9,679 nt of DNA from an uncultured bacterium (GTDB lineage: Bacteria > Cyanobacteriota > Vampirovibrionia > Gastranaerophilales > Gastranaerophilaceae). Below, piece by piece: positions 1 through 5,737 of the stretch. The translations under genes were made by a program, and so were the position numbers. The notes under the pieces were generated by a model. The model saw only the letters and a program-made list of their open reading frames with translations. It did not search any database and was not told the DNA's origin. The stretch covers positions 1 to 9,679 of the forward strand of contig CAPYQR010000049.1 of the NCBI GenBank assembly GCA_948742005.1, given 5' to 3'. Within the stretch, counting starts at the first letter, position 1. Each line of letters starts with the position of its first letter.

Positions 1-272
1 GGCTTGGAATGTTTGCATCAATTCAAACAGGAGCAATTACCGTTCCTTTGGATATAAAATTAACCGTGAGTGAACATTCACACATTTTAAATGATTGCAA
101 GCCGAAATTCCTTTTAACTTCGAGTCATTATTTAGCACATGCGCTTGAGGTTAAAAATAACGTTGATTCTATTGAGAAAATTTTTGTTCTGGATGATGAA
201 AATATTGAAAATCAAACAGATTTTGATGAAAATATTTTATTTGTTTCAAAACTTGAATCAGATATTGAATAA
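1..272 (+). pseudogene. AMP-dependent acyl-CoA synthetase, N-terminal fragment (partial, broken)
   Basis: This is an N-terminal piece of an AMP-forming acyl-CoA synthetase of the ANL superfamily. It is already open at base 3 (Leu-Gly before the first Met), so the gene runs off the left edge and the ATG at 9 is internal. The stretch GMFASIQTGAITVPLD is the familiar ANL segment of the form 'LG..A...GA..VPL', and 'ILNDCKPKFLLTSS' matches the helix-strand that follows it. The frame ends at TAA 270-272, just where the family should run into the phosphate-binding loop. Synthetase sequence resumes at 284 in another frame with Asn-Pro-Lys-Gly-Val-Met, the right flank of that loop. With the next entry it forms one interrupted gene. 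A short assembly deletion would look identical. Confidence 0.85.
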
Positions 273-295
273 AACATCGTAATCCTAAAGGGGTT

Positions 296-1405
296 ATGAT
301 TAGTTTCGGGAATATTTATTCGCAGTTGAAAGATTTTGAAGATATTTTAAAGCTTTCAAATAAAAATACTCTTTTATCAATCCTGCCTTTGAATCATTTG
401 CTTGAATTAAATGTCGGATTTTTCGGCATGCTTTATATGGGTGCAAAAATTGTCTATATTCAAAGCTTAAGCCCCAAGGAACTTACAAGCGTTATGAAAG
501 AAAAGAAAATAACGAATATGATAATTGTTCCTTTGGTTGCTAAAATGCTTAAAAACAGTATTGAAAAAGAAATTAAACGCCAAAAACCAATTGCGCAAAA
601 TATTTTTAAATTTATGTATAAAATTGCAAAATTTGTCCCAAGAAGCACTAAACGTTTAATGTTTAAATCAATAATCGAGGGCTTGGGAGGAAAGCTTGAA
701 TGTTTTGTTTGCGGTGGAGCACCTTTAGAAGATGATGTTGCAGAATTTTTTGACAGAATCGGTATTCCTGCTTTTCAAGGTTATGGTTTAACAGAAACCA
801 GCCCTGTAATTTCTACAAACAGATATAAAAATTCAAAACTCGGAACTGTTGGTAAACCCCTGCCCTCGGTTAAAGTTAAAACCCTTGAAACAGGAGAAAT
901 AATCGCAAAAGGCCCGAATGTTATGCAGAGATATTGGCAAAAACCCGAAATGACAAGAGAAGTTATAGATGAAGACGGTTGGTTTCACACGGGCGATATT
1001 GGAGAGATTGACAATCAGGGTTTTGTTAAAATCACGGGAAGAATTAAAAACATGATTGTTTTAGGCGGCGGGAAAAAGATTTTCCCTGAAGAAGTTGAGG
1101 CGGTTTTAGAAACTTCGGATTTAATCAAAGAGCTTTGCGTTTTATCGCTGACAATTAAACAGGGAAATAAAAAAGGCACAGAAGAAGTCGGGGCGATTGT
1201 TGTTCCTTGTGATTCGATTATTAAAAAAGACGATTGCGAAATTCAAAAATTATTAGAAGAAGAAATAAAAACCCTCTGTGCTAAAAATCTTGCTCCTTAT
1301 AAAGCTCCAACGGTTGTTGTTATTCATAGAGAAGAATTACCTAAAACTTCAACCAGGAAAGTAAAAAGAAACGAACTTAAAAAATGGTACGAAAATCATG
1401 AATAA
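296..1405 (+). CDS. AMP-dependent (long-chain) acyl-CoA synthetase, C-terminal part lacking the P-loop
   Basis: The 369-residue C-terminal part of an AMP-forming acyl-CoA synthetase, which activates a carboxylic acid (likely a fatty acid) with ATP and CoA. Visible motifs are YGLTETS (163-169), HTGD with the ribose-binding Asp234, the hinge motif GRIKNMI (Arg249, Lys251), GGGKKIFPEEVE, and a C-terminal LPKTSTRKVKR in which Lys355 takes the place of the catalytic Lys. Full-length members have about 500-650 residues, so this is not a complete enzyme. The frame is open upstream to a stop at 266-268 and encodes Asn-Pro-Lys-Gly directly before the ATG, so 296 is an internal Met; the AAAGGGG before it is coding sequence that only mimics a ribosome binding site. 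The preceding SGTTG is absent. Long-chain fatty acid specificity is inferred from overall look. Its stop overlaps the next gene by 8 bp. Confidence 0.85.
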   Translation: MISFGNIYSQLKDFEDILKLSNKNTLLSILPLNHLLELNVGFFGMLYMGAKIVYIQSLSPKELTSVMKEKKITNMIIVPLVAKMLKNSIEKEIKRQKPIAQNIFKFMYKIAKFVPRSTKRLMFKSIIEGLGGKLECFVCGGAPLEDDVAEFFDRIGIPAFQGYGLTETSPVISTNRYKNSKLGTVGKPLPSVKVKTLETGEIIAKGPNVMQRYWQKPEMTREVIDEDGWFHTGDIGEIDNQGFVKITGRIKNMIVLGGGKKIFPEEVEAVLETSDLIKELCVLSLTIKQGNKKGTEEVGAIVVPCDSIIKKDDCEIQKLLEEEIKTLCAKNLAPYKAPTVVVIHREELPKTSTRKVKRNELKKWYENHE

Positions 1406-2138
1406 AATAATGAAAGAAATTAAGCTAAAAACCAAAGACAGTGTTGAAATTTGTGCTAATTATTATTGCGGCGAAAATTCCCTTGAAAATAATAAATCTA
1501 TCGTAATTGTCGCCCCGGGTTGGTGTATGACAAAGGATTCGGGCGCTTTTTTAAAAATTTCGCAGTTTTTCGCTCAATATTTCGATGTTTTATCTCTTGA
1601 TTTTCGCGGACATGGTAAAAGCAAGGGGTTTTTCACATTTGGTGCTAAAGAAATTTTTGACCTTGAAGCTTGCGTTGATTTTTTAAAAAAATATGAAAAT
1701 ATTTATCTTGCGGGGTTTTCTTTGGGCGCTATGACGTCATTAATCTATTCTTCATCTGATGATAGAATTAAAAAAATAATTGCAGTAAGTGCGCCGAGTG
1801 ATTTTGATAAAATTGAAAATAAAATGTGGAAAAAAGAAGCCTGGGGCGAAACTTTTAAAAAATTTGAGCTGAAAAGGTTTTTATCAATCCGCCCGTCTTT
1901 AATTCCTTATAAAAAAATCAAACCGATTGATATTATTGAAAAAATTACCCAGCCAACACTTTTTATTGCAGGAAAAAAAGACCCTACGGTTTGTTTTTGG
2001 CACAGCGAAAAACTTTATAATTGCGCAAAATGTAAAAAGAAATTTGAACTTTTTGATGAGGGAATCCATGCGGAGGATATATTTTTGCATTTTCGGGATA
2101 AATTTGAAAAGATTTGTCTTGATTGGCTTTTAGAATGA
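1398..2138 (+). CDS. alpha/beta hydrolase
   Basis: A 246-residue cytosolic alpha/beta-hydrolase with no visible signal peptide or membrane segment. The fold reads in order: strand VIVAPGW, strand DVLSLDFRGHGKS, the nucleophile elbow GFSLG with Ser108, a cap-like region (about 140-175) rich in Lys and Trp, strand TLFIAGKKDP with Asp195, and GIHAED with His224. Ser108-Asp195-His224 forms a complete catalytic triad, so the protein should be an active esterase, lipase-like or thioesterase-like hydrolase; the substrate cannot be read from the sequence. The ATG at 1398 overlaps the synthetase stop (ATGAATAA), suggesting translational coupling. An alternative ATG at 1410 (MKEIKL) would drop four residues; neither has a clear Shine-Dalgarno. 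The pairing suggests acyl ester or acyl-CoA metabolism, an inference. The 3' end overlaps the convergent regulator gene by 9 bp. Confidence 0.92.
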   Translation: MNKIMKEIKLKTKDSVEICANYYCGENSLENNKSIVIVAPGWCMTKDSGAFLKISQFFAQYFDVLSLDFRGHGKSKGFFTFGAKEIFDLEACVDFLKKYENIYLAGFSLGAMTSLIYSSSDDRIKKIIAVSAPSDFDKIENKMWKKEAWGETFKKFELKRFLSIRPSLIPYKKIKPIDIIEKITQPTLFIAGKKDPTVCFWHSEKLYNCAKCKKKFELFDEGIHAEDIFLHFRDKFEKICLDWLLE

Positions 2139-2645
2139 TTTACAACAATTTGAGCATCCGCCTTTGTTTTGAGAAATACATTTTTCGCAATTATCGGATA
2201 TTTTCCCCTCAAGAAGATTAATTTTGCAGCTTTTTATCCATTTTGGCTCTTTACAGGAACAATTTTTCATAAATTCCAGAAAACAAATAAATCTGTTAAT
2301 CACATCTTCCGTCATTGAATATTCCATAATTTGAGCGTTTTTATCAGCATTTAATTCATCAATCATTAAAACATTTTCAAAAAAATCTTTAATAACTTTG
2401 TGTCTTTTGATTTTTTCTTCTGCTTGTTTTTTGCCTTTTCTTGTTAAGGTTATTATTCCATAGGGTTCGTAGTTAATAAATTTTTTATTTGCAAGTGTTT
2501 TGACAGCATCAGATGCTGATGGTCCGCCGATTTTTAAATAATTGGAAACATCTTTAACTCTTGCACCTTTGTTTAATTGAACGATTTCATAAATTGCAAG
2601 AAGATATTTTTCAAGACTTTGTGTTAACTTTTCTTTTGGTGTCAA
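2130..2645 (-). CDS. DtxR/MntR-family transcriptional regulator with Cys-rich tail
   Basis: A 171-residue DNA-binding protein. Residues 7-69 form the winged helix typical of DtxR/MntR: SLEKYLLAIYEI, the recognition-helix region GGPSASDAVKTLANKKFINYE and the wing PYGIITLTRKG. Residues 70-125 correspond to the dimerization/metal domain. Aligned by eye with DtxR at a constant offset of three, metal ligands are mostly lost: Met10 is Lys13, Glu83 is Lys86, His98 is Asp101, Cys102 is Gln105 and His106 is Tyr109; only His82 and Glu108 remain. The tail from 129 holds eight Cys (129, 131, 140, 153, 156, 164, 167, 168); Cys-rich tails of this kind occur, from memory, in some anaerobe DtxR proteins. There is no SH3-like C-terminal domain. 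The start is TTG, as the next in-frame Met is residue 94 and a good ribosome binding site precedes it. The gene lies 33 bp downstream of the membrane-protein gene, probably in one operon. Confidence 0.88.
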   Translation of the reverse strand: MTPKEKLTQSLEKYLLAIYEIVQLNKGARVKDVSNYLKIGGPSASDAVKTLANKKFINYEPYGIITLTRKGKKQAEEKIKRHKVIKDFFENVLMIDELNADKNAQIMEYSMTEDVINRFICFLEFMKNCSCKEPKWIKSCKINLLEGKISDNCEKCISQNKGGCSNCCKSF

Positions 2646-2652
2646 AAACTTG

Positions 2653-2659
2653 CTTCCTT
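2653..2659 (-). promoter_or_regulatory. ribosome binding site deciding a TTG start
   Basis: On the minus strand AAGGAAG lies with its GGAAG core 7 bases upstream of a TTG at 2645-2643. No ATG or GTG start fits before the winged-helix domain, so this site supports the TTG start of the DtxR-family gene. Confidence 0.7.
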
Positions 2660-2678
2660 TTTTGATTTGTTATTTTTA

Positions 2679-4283
2679 TTATATTCTAAAGCGTGTTTTA
2701 GGGCTAGTTTTAATATTTGGTTTTTTTGTATTTATCATAAAATCTTTCATTTTAACCGATTGAAAATTTAACATTGAACTTATTTTTTCATTATTTTTGA
2801 TGTCATTGTTTTTCTTGTTTCTTTTTGTCATCCAAATATTAAATTTGGGTAAAACAACACCCAGCATTATTCCGCTGTAGGCAATTCCTGCAATTTGTGC
2901 AATATTCAGGTTTTTCAGGTTTTGTTTAACGTTTGTGCCTTGTACGATTATTTCTTTTTGTGATTTTAAAGATACATTATTGAGCCAATGGCTTATATTT
3001 TTGAAAAACCCTTTATTGTTTGCATTTTGGGCATTTTGAATATTGAAGAGATATTTTTTTTCAGGGTCTAAAAATTGCGCAGCGCCTTTTGCGACAAATC
3101 CGCCAAAAACAAGCCAATTTAAAAAGCCAAGATAATCTCTTGTGTTTGTTTCTCTTAATTCTGTTGAATCTTTAGAAGCGAATATTCTTCCTAAAATCAA
3201 AGTGCCGTAAATTGTCTTGATTGCATTTCCTCCCGTAACAGGGCCGTTGAATTCAAGTTTATTTATAAAATCAGACGGTTTTTTGATTCCCATGACTTTG
3301 CTTAACATCAAAAGAAAAACGCCTGCGGATAATATTTTTTTTAATAGTAAGCCTTTTTGTTTTTGGGTTTGATTTTTTTCGTTAACGTTTTTTTCGTATC
3401 CGTTTTCTCCGACAAAATTATCAATTCCTGTTCTTTTTTTGGTTAGTTTTCTGTTGATATATTGATTCGTTATTGCAAGAAGCATTGAAAGAGGGATTGC
3501 GGCTGTGATTCTTGATTTGTTTAGCGTTTTTAGTTTTGAGATAATTTCGTTTGAATTTGTTTTTAAATCCTCTCCTTTAAAAAAGATATTCCTGCCCGAA
3601 TCGGTGATGTCTCTTAATATATGTGTCAGGTTTGATGTTATTTCGTTGTTTTTGGATTTTAAAGTTATGTTGTTGTCTGCTTTTAAGATATTGATAATTG
3701 AATCTTGAATTTCATTCAGTTCAATTTGTGTTTGTTTTTTTGAAATTTTATTATCTGTTATTAAATTTGTTACTTTTTCAATTATTTCATTGGCTTTTTT
3801 GGCTTCTGAAGCGGAATCTGCTGAAATTAAATCGCTGAAACGGTAAGTTTTATCTTTATTTAACCCTGACATTGAATTGAAAATATTTTCAACGTAACTT
3901 TTTGGTGTTTTGTTTGAATCTTCATAAATTTCTCTAAAAACATCAAGCCCTTTATTTGTTATCCAGGATGAAGAATTTATTTTGGTTTTTGGTTTATGGA
4001 TTTTGGATACAATTTTAGAGGTAATTGTTGCAAAAAGCGCTGCTGAAAACTCTGCTATAAAAGTTCCTGTGTATTCGCGAAATCCCATCTCGATTCCTGC
4101 TTGCTTTCCTCTGTTTTTAAACTCTACAATGGTTCTTGGCGTGTCCATAAAAAATAAATCAACAAAAGAAGCGTTTAACATATCATTATTGCTAAGGGTG
4201 TAGAGTGTTTTTGATAAAGGGTTTAGGTTGTTTTTAAAGGATATTTTTGTATTTTTAATATTTAAATTGTTGTTAATCTTCAT
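2679..4283 (-). CDS. hypothetical multi-pass membrane protein
   Basis: A 534-residue Lys/Asn-rich protein whose family I do not recognise. It has no classical signal peptide: the N-terminus is polar, with KISFK at 13-17, resembling short Phe-containing N-terminal segments I recall from many Gastranaerophilales hypothetical proteins (low certainty). Candidate membrane segments by eye are 71-94, 256-275, 311-331, 352-370 (weak), 384-406 and 461-482. A long hydrophilic, probably helical region (95-255) separates the first segment from the rest, and the last 50 residues are strongly basic. No catalytic motif is visible. The ATG at 4283 is the only early Met (next is 35), but there is no Shine-Dalgarno and a possible -10 box lies only 6 bases upstream, so the mRNA could be nearly leaderless. 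The regulator gene follows 33 bp downstream on the same strand. Scaffold, envelope or transport roles are all open. Confidence 0.75.
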   Translation of the reverse strand: MKINNNLNIKNTKISFKNNLNPLSKTLYTLSNNDMLNASFVDLFFMDTPRTIVEFKNRGKQAGIEMGFREYTGTFIAEFSAALFATITSKIVSKIHKPKTKINSSSWITNKGLDVFREIYEDSNKTPKSYVENIFNSMSGLNKDKTYRFSDLISADSASEAKKANEIIEKVTNLITDNKISKKQTQIELNEIQDSIINILKADNNITLKSKNNEITSNLTHILRDITDSGRNIFFKGEDLKTNSNEIISKLKTLNKSRITAAIPLSMLLAITNQYINRKLTKKRTGIDNFVGENGYEKNVNEKNQTQKQKGLLLKKILSAGVFLLMLSKVMGIKKPSDFINKLEFNGPVTGGNAIKTIYGTLILGRIFASKDSTELRETNTRDYLGFLNWLVFGGFVAKGAAQFLDPEKKYLFNIQNAQNANNKGFFKNISHWLNNVSLKSQKEIIVQGTNVKQNLKNLNIAQIAGIAYSGIMLGVVLPKFNIWMTKRNKKNNDIKNNEKISSMLNFQSVKMKDFMINTKKPNIKTSPKTRFRI

Positions 4284-4289
4284 ATTTGC

Positions 4290-4318
4290 AATCTAATTCA
4301 AAATAAAAAAATTGTCAA
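4290..4318 (-). promoter_or_regulatory. candidate promoter for the membrane-protein gene
   Basis: On the minus strand a perfect TTGACA (4318-4313) is followed after 17 bases by TAGATT (4295-4290; 4 of 6 to TATAAT). Transcription would start close to the ATG at 4283, implying a very short or absent leader, consistent with no Shine-Dalgarno. This is inferred from consensus only. Confidence 0.45.
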
Positions 4319-4334
4319 TAGCACATGTTGACAA
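4312..4334. repeat. inverted repeat of back-to-back -35 boxes
   Basis: TTGTCAA (4312-4318) and TTGACAA (4328-4334) form a perfect 7-bp dyad with a 9-base spacer. Each arm carries a consensus TTGACA reading away from the centre, so the dyad may simply be two divergent -35 elements; it could also bind a dimeric regulator. Confidence 0.6.
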
Positions 4335-4356
4335 AAATTAATATTAATAATATGTT
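4328..4356 (+). promoter_or_regulatory. candidate promoter for bioB
   Basis: A perfect TTGACA (4328-4333) is followed after 17 bases by TATGTT (4351-4356; 4 of 6 to TATAAT). It would give a leader of roughly 70 bases before the bioB ATG. The leader contains a small hairpin (AGCAT-TAAA-ATGCT, 4382-4395) with no U-tract. The call rests on consensus only. Confidence 0.5.
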
Positions 4357-4433
4357 TAGGTATAGCGAAAAATAATAAGCAAGCATTAAAATGCTGTACA
4401 TATTTGTTTTTTGGTGAAAGGAATAAGAATATT

Positions 4434-5342
4434 ATGTTAAATAACGAAATCACAAAAGAAGAACTTTTAAAATTATATGATTTAAAACTTGAAGATTTAA
4501 TTAAAATAAGCGAAAAAATTACAAAAGAAAATTTTAAAAATGACGATATTGAACTTTGTTCAATAATAAGTGCCAAAACGGGAAACTGCCGCGAAAATTG
4601 TAAATATTGTGCGCAAAGCGCAACAAGCAAAGCAAAAATCAAAACACATCCTTTGCTAGAAGTTGAAGATGTTAAAAAAGTTGCACAAAAAGCCAAAGAA
4701 AACGGTGCAACAAGATTTTGCATCGTAACTTCGGGCAAGACTGTTGATGATAGCGAATTTGAAATAATCTTGCAAATGATTAAAGAAGTTTCAAAAATAG
4801 ACGGGCTGAATTGCTGTGCTTCTTTGGGGATTTTAATTAAAGAACAGATAAAACAAATCAAAAAAGCAGGCGTAAAGCGTTTTAATCATAATATCAACAC
4901 AAGCAGGGAAAATTATAAAAACATTTGCTCAACCCATGATTTTAAAGATAGAATCAACACTCTTAAACTCCTCAAAAAAGAAGATATAGAACTTTGCAGC
5001 GGAGTAATTTTAGGAATGGGCGAAAACCGCGAAGACAGGGTTGAGATGATTTTATCTTTGAAAAAATTAAACCCAAAAACCGTTCCGATTAATATTTTAA
5101 ACCCGATTGAGGGAACGGAATTTGAAAATTATAAAAAATTAATAGATGAAGATGAAATTTTAAAAACAATTTGTCTTTTTAGAATTACTCTTCCAAAAGC
5201 AATTTTAAGATACGCTGGTGGAAGAGATGTTAATCTTTCAAGAGTTAATCAAATACTCGGGTTAAAAGCAGGAATTAACGGATTGTTAATCGGAGATTAT
5301 TTAACAACTAAAGCTCTCTCCCCACTTTTTCATTTCAAGTAA
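4434..5342 (+). CDS. bioB: biotin synthase
   Basis: Biotin synthase, the radical SAM enzyme that inserts sulfur into dethiobiotin as the last step of biotin synthesis. The radical SAM motif is CRENCKYC with Cys52, Cys56 and Cys59 for the [4Fe-4S] cluster. The known [2Fe-2S] ligands of E. coli BioB (Cys97, Cys128, Cys188, Arg260) correspond to Cys96, Cys128, Cys188 and Arg259 here. Other BioB signatures are FNHNINTS, VILGMGE, VPINILNPIEGT and RYAGGRD. The ATG at 4434 follows a GAAAGGA site (4416-4422, spacing 11); a TTG at 4404 in frame would add ten residues but precedes that site. At 302 residues it is short for the family (about 320-345): it stops soon after LLIGDYLTTK, and the last 42 bp overlap the convergent HxlR gene. 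No bioA, bioD, bioF or birA is nearby, so substrate supply must come from elsewhere. Confidence 0.95.
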   Translation: MLNNEITKEELLKLYDLKLEDLIKISEKITKENFKNDDIELCSIISAKTGNCRENCKYCAQSATSKAKIKTHPLLEVEDVKKVAQKAKENGATRFCIVTSGKTVDDSEFEIILQMIKEVSKIDGLNCCASLGILIKEQIKQIKKAGVKRFNHNINTSRENYKNICSTHDFKDRINTLKLLKKEDIELCSGVILGMGENREDRVEMILSLKKLNPKTVPINILNPIEGTEFENYKKLIDEDEILKTICLFRITLPKAILRYAGGRDVNLSRVNQILGLKAGINGLLIGDYLTTKALSPLFHFK

Positions 5343-5621
5343 AACAGGAACAAGATTCTCCCCAAGTTCAGTTAAAGAATATTCAACACGGGGCGGAACA
5401 ACAGGGTAGATTTTTCTTTTGATAATTTTATCTTCTTCAAGTTCTCTAAGTTGTGAAATCAGCATTTTTGGCGTGATATTTTTTAAAATTTTCTGTAATT
5501 GTGAATATCTTAATTTTTTTTCTTGATATAAATACCAGATAATCAAAACCTTATATTTTCCGCCGATTACGCCGAGCGTTATTCCAATCGGGCAATTATA
5601 TTCTTTAATTTTGTTTTTCAT
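5301..5621 (-). CDS. HxlR-family winged-helix transcriptional regulator
   Basis: A 106-residue HxlR-family (MarR-like) regulator, almost entirely one winged-helix domain. Family signatures are CPIGITLGVIGGKYKVLIIW (10-29), a helix with ITPKMLISQLRELEEDKII (49-67) and the wing YPVVPPRVEYSLTELGENL (72-90), ending with MKKWGE. Cys10 is the conserved N-terminal HxlR Cys and the last residue is Cys106; in B. subtilis YodB an N-terminal Cys pairs with a C-terminal Cys in the other subunit to sense quinones and diamide, so a similar redox switch is possible here (inference). I prefer the ATG at 5621; an in-frame TTG at 5633 would add four residues, and neither has a clear ribosome binding site. It is divergent from the flavin oxidoreductase gene, which it probably represses, and its 3' end overlaps bioB by 42 bp. 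Confidence 0.93.
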   Translation of the reverse strand: MKNKIKEYNCPIGITLGVIGGKYKVLIIWYLYQEKKLRYSQLQKILKNITPKMLISQLRELEEDKIIKRKIYPVVPPRVEYSLTELGENLVPVLLEMKKWGESFSC

Positions 5622-5641
5622 TTTATAAACCAATTATATTT

Positions 5642-5704
5642 TAATTCTATCTTTTTTAATAGTATATTACAAAAAAGTAAATACTTGTTAAAAAGATAGA
5701 ATTA
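5642..5704. promoter_or_regulatory. nested inverted repeats, candidate HxlR operator
   Basis: The 116-bp gap between the divergent genes holds a perfect 15-bp inverted repeat: TAATTCTATCTTTTT (5642-5656) and its complement (5690-5704), 33 bases apart. Inside lies a second, near-perfect dyad, AGTATATTAC (5661-5670) and GTAAATACT (5677-5685), around an A6 spacer. Each outer arm contains TAGAAT pointing at its own gene, a possible -10, so the operator and both promoters would overlap. HxlR proteins usually bind dyads in such intergenic regions and control the divergent oxidoreductase. Which dyad is the operator cannot be told from sequence. Confidence 0.6.
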
Positions 5705-5737
5705 TATAAAAATAAAAAACAAAAAAGGAAAAATAAA

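Noticed and set aside
9..11. ATG at 9 as the start of the first gene
   Set aside because: The frame is open to the window edge and the preceding Leu-Gly belongs to the conserved ANL segment, so the Met is internal.
4312..4334. BirA-type biotin operator in front of bioB
   Set aside because: The arms resemble TTGT(A/T)AAC half-sites loosely, but the 9-base spacer is much shorter than the usual 14-16, and each arm is better explained as a -35 box.
4382..4395. Small hairpin in the bioB leader as an attenuator or riboswitch
   Set aside because: Only a 5-bp AT-rich stem with no U-tract and no alternative pairing partner; expected by chance in this base composition.
4404..4433. TTG at 4404 as the bioB start
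   Set aside because: It precedes the GAAAGGA site that serves the ATG at 4434, and the extra residues do not resemble BioB.
4298..4861. Long hydrophobic reading frame on the minus strand
   Set aside because: It lies antisense to bioB, whose radical SAM motif and cluster ligands are clear; the hydrophobic composition is the mirror of Lys/Asn-rich AT codons.
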